DNA from: Catenovulum agarivorans DS-2
GTDB taxonomy: Bacteria; Pseudomonadota; Gammaproteobacteria; Enterobacterales; Alteromonadaceae
Direction of reading: 5' to 3'
DNA: 64,000 nt
Assembly: GCF_000568405.1 (NCBI RefSeq)
Contig: NZ_ARZY01000018.1
Coordinates: forward strand, 25,731-89,730
The notes below the pieces were generated by a model. That model worked only from the letters and a program-made list of their open reading frames with translations. It did no database searches and was not told the origin of the DNA. This document shows positions 28,461 through 38,506 of this stretch, piece by piece (positions within the stretch are counted from its first letter, which is position 1; every line of letters starts with the position of its first letter). The translations under genes were made by a program, and so were the position numbers.

Positions 28461-29630
28461 ATGTTTGCTAACTCTACCAAAGCGAGACTATCCCAAATAT
28501 ACTTTAGTTATTTCACGATTATTGGGGTGGTCTCTCATTATTTAGGTTTATATCTAGACTCTCTTCAGTTACCCGCAACGACTATTGGCAGCATATTAGC
28601 TGTCATGACTATTGGTCGCATCCTTGGTCCGAGCACATGGGCACACCTCAGTTGGCTAAATAAAAACACTCATTTACGTATTCAACTAGGTTGTTTATTC
28701 GCGTTACTATTTTTTAGTTTGCTGTTATTTAAACACAACACCCTATTTATCTATTTAGCTTTAGGGGGCTTTGCATTTTTTTGGTCGGCTGTGTTGCCGC
28801 AAATCGAAACCTTAACCCAAGCAAAGTTAGAGGGCGATGCGAGTGCGTACAGCCTAGTTCGAATGTGGGGTAGTATAAGTTTTATTTTATTTGTGATCAT
28901 CGCAGGTTGGTCTTTTGAACATTTTGGTGTAACCCAAAGTGTTGAGTATATGACCATGGTTTTGCTTGTTATTCTTTTGTTTAACAGTGTACGTTTACCG
29001 CAACCTCAAGTGAAGCACAGTGCGGTTGTTTCTTCTTCAAAACTATCATTTCAAAAGCGACTAAAACAAAAACATGTCGTCGCATTTTTAGTTTGTTCAA
29101 TGTTGATGCAGTTTAGTTTTGCACCATATTATGGATTCTTTTCCATTTATATGCAGGACATTGGCTATACAGGGTACCAAACAGGAATGTTTATTTCTGT
29201 GGGGGTTGTGGCTGAAATAGTGATCTTTTTCTATGCCGGCAAGCTTGTTAAACAGTTTGCGCTTAATTACCTAATTGCATTTTGCTTGGCACTAACAGCT
29301 TTGCGCTGGTTTACTTTAAACAGTTTTGCTGAACATGTATTACTGCTGATCTTGATTCAAACCATACACGCTTTCAGCTATGGGTTGTTTCATGTCTGCG
29401 CGCAAAAATTCATGCACAATGAGTTTGTTGGTGATGCATTATCAAAAGGGCAGGCATTTTATTTGTCGGTATCTTTCGGTATAGGTGGAGCGTTGGGCGC
29501 GTGGTGCGCCGGTTGGGGTTGGCACCTTATTTACGATGCTACTTACTATTTTGCAGCTGCTTTTGCACTGTTAGGGGCGGTTATTGGACTGCAAGCAAAA
29601 AGCATTGAGTCTAGTGCAACTACTCGGTAA
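28461..29630 (+). CDS. Major facilitator transporter, HcaT-like (PPP family)
   Basis: A 389-residue membrane protein with about 12 hydrophobic segments. The early part [33 protein letters not shown] and [25 protein letters not shown] in the second half are close to the HcaT / nucleoside-symporter-like branch (MFS_1_like). E. coli HcaT is named for phenylpropionate uptake, but that role is weakly supported. The substrate here is unknown. It starts five bases after aroC and is probably co-transcribed, and it overlaps convergent yfbR by 11 bases. Confidence 0.85.
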   Translation: MFANSTKARLSQIYFSYFTIIGVVSHYLGLYLDSLQLPATTIGSILAVMTIGRILGPSTWAHLSWLNKNTHLRIQLGCLFALLFFSLLLFKHNTLFIYLALGGFAFFWSAVLPQIETLTQAKLEGDASAYSLVRMWGSISFILFVIIAGWSFEHFGVTQSVEYMTMVLLVILLFNSVRLPQPQVKHSAVVSSSKLSFQKRLKQKHVVAFLVCSMLMQFSFAPYYGFFSIYMQDIGYTGYQTGMFISVGVVAEIVIFFYAGKLVKQFALNYLIAFCLALTALRWFTLNSFAEHVLLLILIQTIHAFSYGLFHVCAQKFMHNEFVGDALSKGQAFYLSVSFGIGGALGAWCAGWGWHLIYDATYYFAAAFALLGAVIGLQAKSIESSATTR

Positions 29631-30222
29631 TTGCATCTAAACTCAGGCTAAACCCAGGTTCGAACATATTTAGAAAAAATTCGACTTCGGGCATTTCAAG
29701 TGCTTGTAAATTTTCTTGTAAACGCAGTTGAGCGCGACTAAATTCATGATTTCCCGCATTCAGCTCTTCTATGGTCTTTAAGTACGCGGATAAAATATCT
29801 GCGGCTTTCACAAGCTTATATTCTTCCGGATTGTGGTGTTCAGAACAAACTAATGGTTGGTAATATTTTTGCAATCGCTCTGGCAACAATCCAACTAATT
29901 TATCTTCGGCAATTTTTTCTATTTTTTTATATTCTTTGGCGATTTCGGCATTAAAGTATTTAACTGGGTTGGGTAAATCACCAGTTAAGACTTCAGAGGC
30001 ATCATGGAATATCGCTAATGTTGCTATACGTTCAGGATTGGCATTTCCTTGATAGTATTCATTGCGAATGACTGCAAGCGCATGGGCAATCATAGCAACT
30101 TGCAAGCTATGCTCTTGTACATTTTCAATTTGGGTGTTTCGCATTAGTGGCCATCGATTTATTAATTTCATTCTGGCCATGTATGCGAAAAAGTGACTAG
30201 GGTTTATCGATTCATCCTTCAT
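29620..30222 (-). CDS. yfbR: 5'-deoxynucleotidase YfbR
   Basis: Removes the 5' phosphate from deoxynucleoside monophosphates, with a divalent metal. The 200-residue protein has the HD-domain ligands in [39 protein letters not shown], and the final Asp region [15 protein letters not shown]. Length equals E. coli YfbR (199). It follows alaA by 12 bases on the same strand, the same pairing as in E. coli (alaA-yfbR), so co-transcription is likely. Confidence 0.95.
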   Translation of the reverse strand: MKDESINPSHFFAYMARMKLINRWPLMRNTQIENVQEHSLQVAMIAHALAVIRNEYYQGNANPERIATLAIFHDASEVLTGDLPNPVKYFNAEIAKEYKKIEKIAEDKLVGLLPERLQKYYQPLVCSEHHNPEEYKLVKAADILSAYLKTIEELNAGNHEFSRAQLRLQENLQALEMPEVEFFLNMFEPGFSLSLDAITE

Positions 30223-30234
30223 CTTATTTACACC

Positions 30235-31449
30235 TTATTGTCTATATCTTTTTAAGAAGCGCTCTAGCTTATCCAATGCAATTTCTAACTGCTCGATATG
30301 CGGTAACGTTACAATTCTGAAGTGATCAGGTTTGTGCCAATTAAATCCGCTGCCGTGAACCATTAAAATCTTTTCTTGGCGGAGAAAATCTAAGATAAAT
30401 TTTTGATCGTCGGTTATATTAAATTTTTCAGTGTCGATTTTTGGAAATACGTACATAGCGCCTTTTGGTTTAACACAAGACAAACCTTCAATTTCATTAA
30501 TTCTGCGCCAAGCGAACATGGTTTGTTCGTACAAACGACCACCTTCACCGATTAATTCGTTAATACTTTGATATCCACCCAATGCTGTTTGAATTGCATA
30601 TTGGCAGGGTACATTGGCACATAACCGCATGGATGCAAGCATATCAAGCCCTTCTATATAGTTTTCGGCTAAATGCTTGGCACCGCTTAACATCATCCAG
30701 CCCGCTCTAAACCCTGCAATACGGTAGTTTTTTGACAAACCACCAAAAGTGACAGTTAGAATGTCGTTGCTAAAGCAAGCGGTTGGTTTGTGGGTGACAT
30801 TTTCATAGAGCACTTTGTCGTAGATTTCATCACTAAACAAAATTAGTTCATGCTCTCTGGCCACTTGAACTAGTTGTTGTAAAATATCATCAGAATAAAC
30901 GGCACCAGTTGGATTGTTGGGATTAATTAAGACAATGCCTTTGGTTTTGTCTGTTATTTTGCTACGAATATCTTGAATATTTGGGTTCCAGTCGTCCTGT
31001 TCGTCGCATTGGTAGTGAACCGGCGTACCACCTGACAATGCAACAGCAGCAGTCCAAAGCGGATAATCTGGACTAGGGACGAGTATTTCGTCACCTATAT
31101 TAAGCAATCCCTGCATCGCCATAACGATGAGTTCACTCACACCGTTACCAACATAAATATCTTCAATATCTATGTCGCGGATACCTTTTTGCTGGTAGTA
31201 CTGCATAATCGCAACGCGTGCTGAGTAGATCCCTTTTGAATCACAATAACCTTGAGCAGTTGGTAAATTACGAATAACATCTTTCAAAATGTCATCAGGC
31301 GCTTCAAATCCAAATGGAGCAGGGTTACCTATGTTTAACTTTAAAACCCGGTGCCCTTCTTCTTCTAGACGCTTTGCTTCTTTTAATACGGGCCCTCGTA
31401 TGTCGTAACATACGTTATTCAACTTTGACGACTGCTCAAATAGTTTCAT
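30235..31449 (-). CDS. alaA: Glutamate-pyruvate aminotransferase AlaA
   Basis: Pyridoxal-phosphate enzyme that makes alanine from pyruvate and glutamate. The 404-residue protein matches E. coli AlaA (by recall) over its length: SSKLNNVCYDIRGPVLKEA at the start, NIGNPAPFGFEAPDDIL, PTAQGYCDSKGIYSAR, INPNNPTGAVYS, and the PLP-lysine segment FGGLSKNYRIAGFRAGWM. Start at 31449 (MKLFEQSSKL) is preferred; a TTG seven codons upstream is not supported by the family. Upstream lies a 365-base region without genes. Confidence 0.96.
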   Translation of the reverse strand: MKLFEQSSKLNNVCYDIRGPVLKEAKRLEEEGHRVLKLNIGNPAPFGFEAPDDILKDVIRNLPTAQGYCDSKGIYSARVAIMQYYQQKGIRDIDIEDIYVGNGVSELIVMAMQGLLNIGDEILVPSPDYPLWTAAVALSGGTPVHYQCDEQDDWNPNIQDIRSKITDKTKGIVLINPNNPTGAVYSDDILQQLVQVAREHELILFSDEIYDKVLYENVTHKPTACFSNDILTVTFGGLSKNYRIAGFRAGWMMLSGAKHLAENYIEGLDMLASMRLCANVPCQYAIQTALGGYQSINELIGEGGRLYEQTMFAWRRINEIEGLSCVKPKGAMYVFPKIDTEKFNITDDQKFILDFLRQEKILMVHGSGFNWHKPDHFRIVTLPHIEQLEIALDKLERFLKRYRQ

Positions 31450-31814
31450 TCGTGCATTTTCCAATAACAACTAACGCAAAAATATAAGATACCGCCTGTT
31501 ACAGGGGTTGTGAAGAGGTGGACATTTGATTTACGCATTTTTCTATAAAAGCTTGCATCAATTAGCTTTATTGGTTGATTTTTGAACACTTTGTATTGGC
31601 AGTGGCTGGCTGAGCAGCAATAAACTTATTGCAATAAGGTTAAAAAGGTTAATTTTTTTGTAACTTTGGCAATGCCTGTCTATATTTAAATTAGCTCAAT
31701 CTTTATACACAAGATTTGTTGTAAAGAAGAGCACTACTTTCTTGGATGATTAAAAGACAATTAGAGTTGTAATTAGATGTGGTTGGACAGATTAAAAGCT
31801 ATGGGGAATAGATT
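31450..31814. other. Intergenic region between alaA and a DUF2189 gene
   Basis: This 365-base stretch separates two divergent genes and should hold both promoters. It contains the perfect 14-base palindrome CTTATTGCAATAAG at 31625-31638, a possible operator, and AT-rich TATATTTAAAT at 31680-31690 that could serve as a -10 region. No small gene or RNA structure stands out. Confidence 0.4.
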
Positions 31815-32606
31815 ATGTCACATACAATGCGCAAAGAAGAAAACGCACTCCATGATAACGAGTTAGGTAGAGTTATCCCATGCAATGCGTTGGACTGGAG
31901 TGATCCATTTAATTGGTTACGCTTAGGTTTGATGGATATGACTAAAGCACCTTTGGTTACCTTGTTTTACGGTATTATTTTTACCTTAGTGCCGATCGGT
32001 ATTATGTACTTAGTGTCGTTAACTGAGAATCATTTGGTTATTGCACCAGCCATTGTTTGTTTTATGCTGGTTGGGCCTTTTTTAGCTGCTGGTTTATATG
32101 ATGTGAGTTGGGAGTTTGAAAAAGGTCATAAACCAACATTGTGGCATAGCATTAAAGCTATGAGTCGCAATAATGTTCATGAGTGGGCGTTTGCAATTTT
32201 GTTGTTAGTTATTATGATTTTTTGGTTACGCATTGCGTCATTGATTCATGCACTTTACCCGCCTTATATCTCTGACGATTTTAGCGAGTTGTTACCATTC
32301 TTAGCATTAGGAACGGGTGTTGGTGCTTTGTTATCCGCGTTTGTTTTCACGATAAGTGCGTTTACTCAACCAATTTTGGTTGAGCGTAAAGTAGATCTAA
32401 TGACTGCAGTATTATCTAGCATCAATGCGGTGTGGAGTAACAAAGGGGTTATGGCTGTTTGGGCCGCAATAATAGGTGTGGGAGTGGTAATTGGTTTTCT
32501 AACTCAGTTTATTGCGTTTCTTGTTATTATGCCGTTGTTAGCATTTGCTACTTGGCATGGTTATATAGCCACCATCACGACTAAACGCAAACGCCGTTTT
32601 GAGTAA
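31815..32606 (+). CDS. DUF2189 integral membrane protein
   Basis: A 263-residue protein with about six membrane segments. Its pattern (DPFNWLRLGLMDMTKAPLVTLFYG, LVGPFLAAGLYDVSWEFEKGHKP, and TAFTQPILVERKVDLMTAVLSS-like text) is that of the DUF2189 family, often found in Alteromonadales and alphaproteobacteria and sometimes near cytochrome oxidase genes. It has no known enzyme motif and the role is unknown. It is a single gene, ending before a strong bidirectional terminator shared with the trp operon end. Confidence 0.85.
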   Translation: MSHTMRKEENALHDNELGRVIPCNALDWSDPFNWLRLGLMDMTKAPLVTLFYGIIFTLVPIGIMYLVSLTENHLVIAPAIVCFMLVGPFLAAGLYDVSWEFEKGHKPTLWHSIKAMSRNNVHEWAFAILLLVIMIFWLRIASLIHALYPPYISDDFSELLPFLALGTGVGALLSAFVFTISAFTQPILVERKVDLMTAVLSSINAVWSNKGVMAVWAAIIGVGVVIGFLTQFIAFLVIMPLLAFATWHGYIATITTKRKRRFE

Positions 32607-32632
32607 AAATGATTAAACTGTTTTAAATTGAT

Positions 32633-32670
32633 AAAACCAGCTAGTTAATTGATTAACTAGCTGGTTTTTT
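32633..32670. terminator. Bidirectional terminator between DUF2189 and the trp operon end
   Basis: AAAACCAGCTAGTTAAT (32633-32649) and its exact complement (32652-32668) form a 17-bp stem around TG, with T-runs on both strands. It would end both the DUF2189 transcript and the long trp-yciB-yciI transcript. Confidence 0.9.
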
Positions 32671-32671
32671 A

Positions 32672-32971
32672 TTATGGCAAAGCGATTTTGAAAGGCTTGA
32701 CCGTAACTGATTTATACACACCAGCTTGGATGTATGGGTCTTTGTCGGCCCAAGCTTGGGCATCAGCTAAGCTATCAAATTTCGCGATAACAGTTGATCC
32801 GGTAAAACCAGCTTCACCTGGGTCTTCTGAATCAACTGCTGGATTTGGGCCTGCGACCAATAGTCGTCCTTGGTCTTTCAATTCATTTAAGCGGCCAAGA
32901 TGGGCTGCCCGAGCTGTTTTTCGTAGTGGTAGGCTGTTTTCAACGTCTTGGCTATAAATTAAGTACCACAT
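32672..32971 (-). CDS. yciI: YciI-family protein
   Basis: A 99-residue protein of the YciI/YCII-related fold, a small ferredoxin-like barrel. The conserved His-Asp pair is present in [22 protein letters not shown] and [18 protein letters not shown]. In E. coli yciI is also a neighbour of yciB and the trp region. Possible roles proposed for the family range from dehydrochlorinase-like catalysis to binding; none is shown here. It starts on the last base of yciB, so it is the end of the trp-yciB transcript. Confidence 0.92.
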   Translation of the reverse strand: MWYLIYSQDVENSLPLRKTARAAHLGRLNELKDQGRLLVAGPNPAVDSEDPGEAGFTGSTVIAKFDSLADAQAWADKDPYIQAGVYKSVTVKPFKIALP

Positions 32972-33519
32972 TATTGATTATCCTCTTTATTTTCTTTGGG
33001 TAGGTGAGGGTAGATATATGCAATGGTGGCTATCGTAAATGCAAAAGTTAACCCCATTAACCCGAATAATTTAAAGTTTACCCAAAAGTCTTGTGAAAAG
33101 TTGTATGCAACATATAGGTTTAACACGGCAATGGCTGCAAAAAAGCCAGCCCAGGCGTAAGAAATTTTCGCCCACAAAGCTTTTGGCAATGCCAGCTCTT
33201 TGCCGAGTAAAGATTCCATCGGACTGACTTTAAATACTGCCTGACTGATAAAAATACCCACAGCAAACAAGCCGTTTACTACGGTTACTTTCCATTTTAT
33301 AAATGCATCATCTTGAAAGTATAATGTTAAGCCACCCATGATTAACACGATTAAAAACAACGACATTTGTTTTTTCGGCATGCTTTTTTGTTTAATCCAT
33401 TCATAGATTAAATGCAACCCAGTTGTCCCTATTAGGGCGGCAGTCGCCCAATAGATATCAACCATTTTATAGACAACAAAAAATACGCCTATATGTAAAA
33501 ATTCAAATATATTCGCCAT
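32971..33519 (-). CDS. yciB: Inner membrane septation protein YciB (IspZ)
   Basis: A 182-residue protein with about five membrane helices that takes part in cell envelope and septum formation (ispA in Shigella; YciB interacts with elongation and division proteins in E. coli). Family patterns are [73 protein letters not shown]. The gene is six bases after trpA, an arrangement shared with other gammaproteobacteria. Confidence 0.95.
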   Translation of the reverse strand: MANIFEFLHIGVFFVVYKMVDIYWATAALIGTTGLHLIYEWIKQKSMPKKQMSLFLIVLIMGGLTLYFQDDAFIKWKVTVVNGLFAVGIFISQAVFKVSPMESLLGKELALPKALWAKISYAWAGFFAAIAVLNLYVAYNFSQDFWVNFKLFGLMGLTFAFTIATIAYIYPHLPKENKEDNQ

Positions 33520-33525
33520 AAGACT

Positions 33526-34335
33526 TTATTTTCCTGTCGCGGCTTTCATAACTCGAACAAAATCAGTTATCTCAGTAACCATTTTTGTTGGATTGTCTAA
33601 ATTGGTTTCGATAAGCTTAACGACGGCTGAACCACTGATTGCGCCTGCTGCACCACTTTCAATTGCGGCTTTAACATGCTCAGGCTGTGAAATGCCAAAA
33701 CCTAATAATGCTGGTGGTGCATTGTAATTGTTCAATGCAGCAATAACGGTTTCGATTGGCATGTTGGCTACGGTTTCTGTACCAGTAACACCCGCACGAC
33801 TTAGTAGGTAAGTATAGCCTGAGCCTTGTTCAGCGATGTGTTTTAATGATTTTTCACTGCCGTTTGGTGGCGCAATAAATATGGCGTCAACATCGTGCTT
33901 CTCTGCCATTTGTTTAAATGGCGCACTTTCGCGTGCAGGTACATCTGCAACTAATACTGAATCGATGCCGACGTCAGCACACAATGCGTAAAAGTCATTG
34001 AGTCCTTTTGCAAAGATGAGGTTGCTGTATAAAAGCAACCCAATTGGAATATCTGCATTGTATTGACGTATTTGTTTGATTAATTCAAAACAGTCTTTTG
34101 GTGTGACTTTAGCTTCAAGCGCACGAATATTGGCTTTTTGAATAGTTGGCCCATCGGCAATTGGATCAGAATAAGGAATCCCTAATTCAAGTGCATCGGC
34201 ACCACCGTCAATTAAACCTTTAATAATGTCTAAAGACGTTGCTAAGTTTGGATCACCAATAGTTACAAAAGGGACAAATGCACCTTGTTTTTGTTCTTTT
34301 AACTTGGCGAACATTTGATTATATCTATTACTCAT
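33526..34335 (-). CDS. trpA: Tryptophan synthase alpha subunit
   Basis: Splits indole-glycerol phosphate to indole, which passes through a channel to TrpB. The 269-residue TIM barrel has the catalytic Glu50 in [15 protein letters not shown] and Asp61 in [10 protein letters not shown], and the phosphate-binding [14 protein letters not shown] and [10 protein letters not shown] loops. Its start overlaps the end of trpB by eight bases, which allows translational coupling and equal amounts of the two subunits. Confidence 0.99.
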   Translation of the reverse strand: MSNRYNQMFAKLKEQKQGAFVPFVTIGDPNLATSLDIIKGLIDGGADALELGIPYSDPIADGPTIQKANIRALEAKVTPKDCFELIKQIRQYNADIPIGLLLYSNLIFAKGLNDFYALCADVGIDSVLVADVPARESAPFKQMAEKHDVDAIFIAPPNGSEKSLKHIAEQGSGYTYLLSRAGVTGTETVANMPIETVIAALNNYNAPPALLGFGISQPEHVKAAIESGAAGAISGSAVVKLIETNLDNPTKMVTEITDFVRVMKAATGK

Positions 34336-35521
34336 AGTGACCCCCTTGCTCTAATACTCGGTGAACATGGGCAAGGTCTTTATCGCCACGTCCTGATAAA
34401 TTAACCACGATAATTGTTTCTTCCGTTGCTGCTTTGGCAATGTCTAATGCATGCGCAAGCGCGTGAGACGATTCAAGTGCAGGGATAATACCTTCACAGC
34501 GACATAAGGTTTGAAAAGCTTCAAGCGCTTGTTCGTCAGTGGCTGCAACATATTCTGCACGGCCTGTTGCATGTAAATATGCATGCTGAGGGCCTACTGC
34601 AGGGTAATCTAAACCAGCTGACACTGAATATGATTCTTCAATTTGACCATCGTCATCTTGCATTATGTAGGTCACTGCGCCGTGTAAAATACCTTTGGTA
34701 CCTTTACAAATGGTCGCGCCATGTTTAAGGGTCGATAAACCGTGACCGCCTGGCTCAACACCTATTAATTTTACGTCTTTTTCGTCAATGAAGTCTGCAA
34801 ACATGCCAATTGCATTTGAACCTCCACCAACACAAGCAACAACATAATCCGGTAATCTACCTTCAGCTTGAACAATTTGCTCTTTTGCTTCAATGCCGAT
34901 CATTTTTTGGAACTCACGAACCAGTGTTGGGAATGGATGAGGGCCAGCGGCTGTTCCTAATAAATAATGACTGTCTTCATAAGTTGCAGACCAGTCGCGT
35001 AGCGCTTCGTTTACCGCATCTTTTAATGTACCAGAACCTGCATCGACAGGGATAACTTCAGCACCCATCAATTTCATTCTAAAGACATTTGGTTGCTGGC
35101 GTTCACAGTCTTTTGCACCCATGTAAATGCGGCACTCTAAGCCTAATAATGCACAAGCTAGAGCTGTTGCAACACCGTGTTGGCCCGCACCTGTTTCGGC
35201 GATTACACGAGACTTGCCCATGCGTTTAGTTAATAACGCTTGGCCTAAAACTTGGTTAGTTTTATGTGCGCCACCGTGCAATAAATCTTCACGTTTTAAA
35301 TAGATTTTTGCTAATGGATTTGGCGAAAAATTACGGGTTAAGGTTAATGGCGTTGGACGACCAGCATATTCTTTTAATAAGCTTTCGAATTCTTGTTTAA
35401 AAGCTGGATCGTTTTGTGCTGCAATAAATTCTTGTTCTAATTGCTCTAAAGCTGGAACTAAAAGCTCTGGAACAAACATGCCACCAAACTCGCCAAAATA
35501 GGCGTCTAATTTCTGTGTCAT
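34328..35521 (-). CDS. trpB: Tryptophan synthase beta subunit
   Basis: Joins indole and serine to give tryptophan, with pyridoxal phosphate. The 397-residue protein has [13 protein letters not shown] at the start, the PLP lysine Lys87 in [15 protein letters not shown], the phosphate-binding glycine loop [13 protein letters not shown], and GRGDKD near the end. Standard length. Starts 13 bases after trpCF. Confidence 0.99.
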   Translation of the reverse strand: MTQKLDAYFGEFGGMFVPELLVPALEQLEQEFIAAQNDPAFKQEFESLLKEYAGRPTPLTLTRNFSPNPLAKIYLKREDLLHGGAHKTNQVLGQALLTKRMGKSRVIAETGAGQHGVATALACALLGLECRIYMGAKDCERQQPNVFRMKLMGAEVIPVDAGSGTLKDAVNEALRDWSATYEDSHYLLGTAAGPHPFPTLVREFQKMIGIEAKEQIVQAEGRLPDYVVACVGGGSNAIGMFADFIDEKDVKLIGVEPGGHGLSTLKHGATICKGTKGILHGAVTYIMQDDDGQIEESYSVSAGLDYPAVGPQHAYLHATGRAEYVAATDEQALEAFQTLCRCEGIIPALESSHALAHALDIAKAATEETIIVVNLSGRGDKDLAHVHRVLEQGGHYE

Positions 35522-35534
35522 ACTTTCCTCGGTA

Positions 35535-36899
35535 TTATCGTAATTCGTTAAAAACAGCGGTTAATTTTGCTGGGTTTTTAATGCCTGGTGCGTCTTCTGC
35601 GCCTGAATTAATATCTAAACCCAATGCACCTTGTTTCGCGGCTAGTTTGGCATTTTCTTCACTAATACCGCCCGCTAACATAAATGGAATTTCAAAGTTT
35701 ATTTTTGACAAAACTTGCCAATCAATACTTTTGCCTGTGCCACCTGGCTGTGCTTTTGTACCTGAATCTATCAACCAGCGATCAATTTTAGTTAATTTAG
35801 GCAAGGGTGAAAGAGTCGGGTTATGTGCTTTCCAAATTTGCACATCGTCTGGCAATTTAGGACGCAGTTTATCGATATATTCTTGCTCTTCTTCGCCATG
35901 TAATTGAATGGCTGTTAAGCCTAATTCTTTGCATGTATCGGCTACTTTTAACACGGGGGCGTTTACAAAAACACCGACGTAATTTAATTCGGCTGCAGCG
36001 ATAACTTGCTTGGCTTTTTCAATATCTACACAGCGTGGTGATTTTTCCGCGAAAATCAAACCGCCATACACAGCGCCTGCTTGTTTAGCAGCTATGGCAT
36101 CTTCTGTACGGGTTAAACCACACACTTTGTTTTCACCAACCACTAACTTATGCACGGCTTGTTTTAAGTTGGCTTGTGCCATTAACGAGCTACCGACTAA
36201 AAAGCCTTTTGCATAGTTAGATAGCTCAGATACATGGTCGTGGGTATAAATGCCAGACTCTGAGATGATAATTCGGTCTGCTGGAATTTTTGGTGCTAAA
36301 TCGCGTGTCGTTTGTAAATCAGTCGATAAATCGCGCAAGTTACGGTTGTTGATACCAATAATTTTTGCATTCAGTTTAATTGCGCGCGCTAGCTCTTCTT
36401 CGTTCGATACTTCAGTTAAAATATCTAACTTGTAATTATCCGCTAGCGCAGCTAATTTTGCATATTCTTCATCGTTTAATACAGACAACATCAATAAGAT
36501 GGCATCAGCATCGTAATAACGCGCTAAATGTACTTGGTATTCGTCAACAAAAAAGTCTTTGCACAAACAAGGTTGAGTTACCTTGGCTCGTACATACTTT
36601 AAATACTCATGATCGCCTTGAAAGTATTTTTTATCGGTTAATACCGAGATGCCACTGGCATAAGGCGAATATGCGTCGATAATTTCATCTAAATTGAATT
36701 CGGCTCGAATTAATCCTTTCGATGGACTGGCTTTTTTACACTCTAAAATAAAACCCTTTTGTGGTTTAGATAGCGAGTCAAATAAACTTCTATCAGATGG
36801 TGTTAAGCCTTCAACAAAACTTGCTAACGGTTTTGCTAGTTTTTGTGCGGCAACTTCTTCACGTTTATCCGCACAAATTTTTTCTAATACATTAGCCAT
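35535..36899 (-). CDS. trpCF: Fused indole-glycerol-phosphate synthase / phosphoribosylanthranilate isomerase
   Basis: A 454-residue bifunctional enzyme for two successive steps. The N-terminal TrpC barrel (about 1-250) has [28 protein letters not shown] and [10 protein letters not shown]. The C-terminal TrpF barrel (about 255-454) has [30 protein letters not shown]-like [10 protein letters not shown] and [14 protein letters not shown]. This fusion is typical of enteric bacteria and relatives. ATG at 36899 ([12 protein letters not shown]) is chosen; a TTG five codons upstream is not needed. The start overlaps the trpD end by eight bases. Confidence 0.98.
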   Translation of the reverse strand: MANVLEKICADKREEVAAQKLAKPLASFVEGLTPSDRSLFDSLSKPQKGFILECKKASPSKGLIRAEFNLDEIIDAYSPYASGISVLTDKKYFQGDHEYLKYVRAKVTQPCLCKDFFVDEYQVHLARYYDADAILLMLSVLNDEEYAKLAALADNYKLDILTEVSNEEELARAIKLNAKIIGINNRNLRDLSTDLQTTRDLAPKIPADRIIISESGIYTHDHVSELSNYAKGFLVGSSLMAQANLKQAVHKLVVGENKVCGLTRTEDAIAAKQAGAVYGGLIFAEKSPRCVDIEKAKQVIAAAELNYVGVFVNAPVLKVADTCKELGLTAIQLHGEEEQEYIDKLRPKLPDDVQIWKAHNPTLSPLPKLTKIDRWLIDSGTKAQPGGTGKSIDWQVLSKINFEIPFMLAGGISEENAKLAAKQGALGLDINSGAEDAPGIKNPAKLTAVFNELR

Positions 36900-37899
36900 T
36901 CGACAGCTCCACAAACTTGTTTAAGGTTGCTAGTGCTTTGCCAGATTGCATTGCATCCAGCGCGATTTGTGTGCCTTGTTTTAAATCAGTCGCTAAACCT
37001 GCCATATATAAAAGTGCAGATACGTTAATGGCTACTGCATTTAAATGCGCTTGTTCACCTTTGCCGGATAACATGTTGAGACAAATCTGTTTGTTTTCAG
37101 CTGGAGTGCCACCTTTAATGTCGCTTAAGGCACATTCGTTTACACCAAAGTCAGCAGGGCTTAGGCGATATTGACTGATTTGACCGTCTTTAAGTTCGCA
37201 CACTTGTGTTTCGCCATGTAAAGCGATTTCATCTAAACCTGAACCATGAACCACCATAGCGCGTTTTAGACCAAGCTGTTTTAAAGTTTCAGCGATTGGC
37301 TTAAGCAAATCTGCCGAATACACACCTAGCAGTTGAATATCGGGTGCTGCTGGGTTAGCTAATGGGCCTAAAATGTTAAAGATTGTACGTGTTTTCATGG
37401 TTTGGCGCACTGGCATTGCGTGTTTTACACCCGAGTGATATTGCGGGGCAAAGAAGAAACAAATACCAGCTTCATCTAAACATTTGCGTGACTGCTCAGG
37501 GCTAGGTGTTAGATTGATGCCTAAACCTTCTAACAAATCAGATGAGCCTGATTTACTCGAAACACTGCGGTTGCCATGTTTTGTCATTTTTAAACCACAA
37601 GCAGCGGCAACAATAGCCGTAGTGGTTGAAATATTGATTGTGTCGGCACCGTCACCACCCGTACCGCAGCTATCAGCAATGAGATAATCAGGGCGGTTAA
37701 ATTCAAGTGCATTTGCGCGCATCGCGCCTGCTGCGCCTGCAATTTCTTCAGGTGTTTCACCTTTTACTTTTAATGCACCTAACACGCCTGCTAGTAAAAT
37801 AGGCTCGACGTCACCTAACATTACTTGGTTAAAAAATGCTTGAGTTTGCTGTTTGTCAGAGTTTTCTCCGGCAAAAGCGTTGTTGATAAATTCTTGCAT
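36892..37899 (-). CDS. trpD: Anthranilate phosphoribosyltransferase
   Basis: Transfers phosphoribosyl from PRPP to anthranilate. The 335-residue protein has the PRPP loop DSCGTGGDGADTINIS, the KHGNRSVSSKSGSSDLLE substrate site and NILGPLANP. It is a free-standing enzyme, not fused to TrpG as in E. coli. The previous gene, trpG, ends 12 bases upstream. Confidence 0.99.
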   Translation of the reverse strand: MQEFINNAFAGENSDKQQTQAFFNQVMLGDVEPILLAGVLGALKVKGETPEEIAGAAGAMRANALEFNRPDYLIADSCGTGGDGADTINISTTTAIVAAACGLKMTKHGNRSVSSKSGSSDLLEGLGINLTPSPEQSRKCLDEAGICFFFAPQYHSGVKHAMPVRQTMKTRTIFNILGPLANPAAPDIQLLGVYSADLLKPIAETLKQLGLKRAMVVHGSGLDEIALHGETQVCELKDGQISQYRLSPADFGVNECALSDIKGGTPAENKQICLNMLSGKGEQAHLNAVAINVSALLYMAGLATDLKQGTQIALDAMQSGKALATLNKFVELSNG

Positions 37900-37911
37900 A
37901 ATGAATCCTTA

Positions 37912-38505
37912 TTATTCTGCAGTGCGGGTTAGGTAGTTCAAACTCTGTTTAAGCAGTTTTGAACCAAAAGTGGTTAAAATGCTTTCAGGATGAAATTGAT
38001 AACCTAATACGCGGTCTTGCTCGTTAATCACCGCCATTGGAATGTCATTTACTTCGGCGATCAATTCGAGTGAATCAGGTACTGTCGTTGCCATTAATGA
38101 ATGATAACGGGCAACAAACAATGGGCTAACCATGTCTTCAAATACCGGATGGTGATTATGGCTAATGGCCGAAGCTTTACCATGCATAATTTCACCTGAA
38201 GTGCCCACAGTGCCGCCATAGGCCTCAACAATTGCTTGATGACCTAAACATATACCTATGATAGGAAAATTGCCTTTGCATAGCTGAATAAGCTCTGGCA
38301 TACATCCCGCTTGCGAAGGGCTACCTGGGCCCGGTGACAACATCAGGGCTACACTGTTTTCGCAAGCCTGCATTTTTTCAAACATGACTTTGGCGTCAAC
38401 ATTATTTCGGTAAACCACAAGCTCAAAGCCCATGGTTTTAAGTTCATCTACGAGGTTATAAGTAAATGAGTCGAAGTTATCTAATAAAAATACGGTTGTG
38501 CTCAT
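37912..38505 (-). CDS. trpG: Anthranilate synthase glutamine amidotransferase subunit
   Basis: Supplies ammonia from glutamine to TrpE. The 197-residue protein is a class I amidotransferase: nucleophile Cys86 in IIGICLGHQAIVEAYGG, the oxyanion-hole LSPGPGSP, HGKASAISH, and the catalytic His and Glu in YQFHPESILTTFG. Starts one base after the trpE stop, consistent with tight co-translation of the two subunits. Confidence 0.98.
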   Translation of the reverse strand: MSTTVFLLDNFDSFTYNLVDELKTMGFELVVYRNNVDAKVMFEKMQACENSVALMLSPGPGSPSQAGCMPELIQLCKGNFPIIGICLGHQAIVEAYGGTVGTSGEIMHGKASAISHNHHPVFEDMVSPLFVARYHSLMATTVPDSLELIAEVNDIPMAVINEQDRVLGYQFHPESILTTFGSKLLKQSLNYLTRTAE

Positions 38506-38506
38506 G

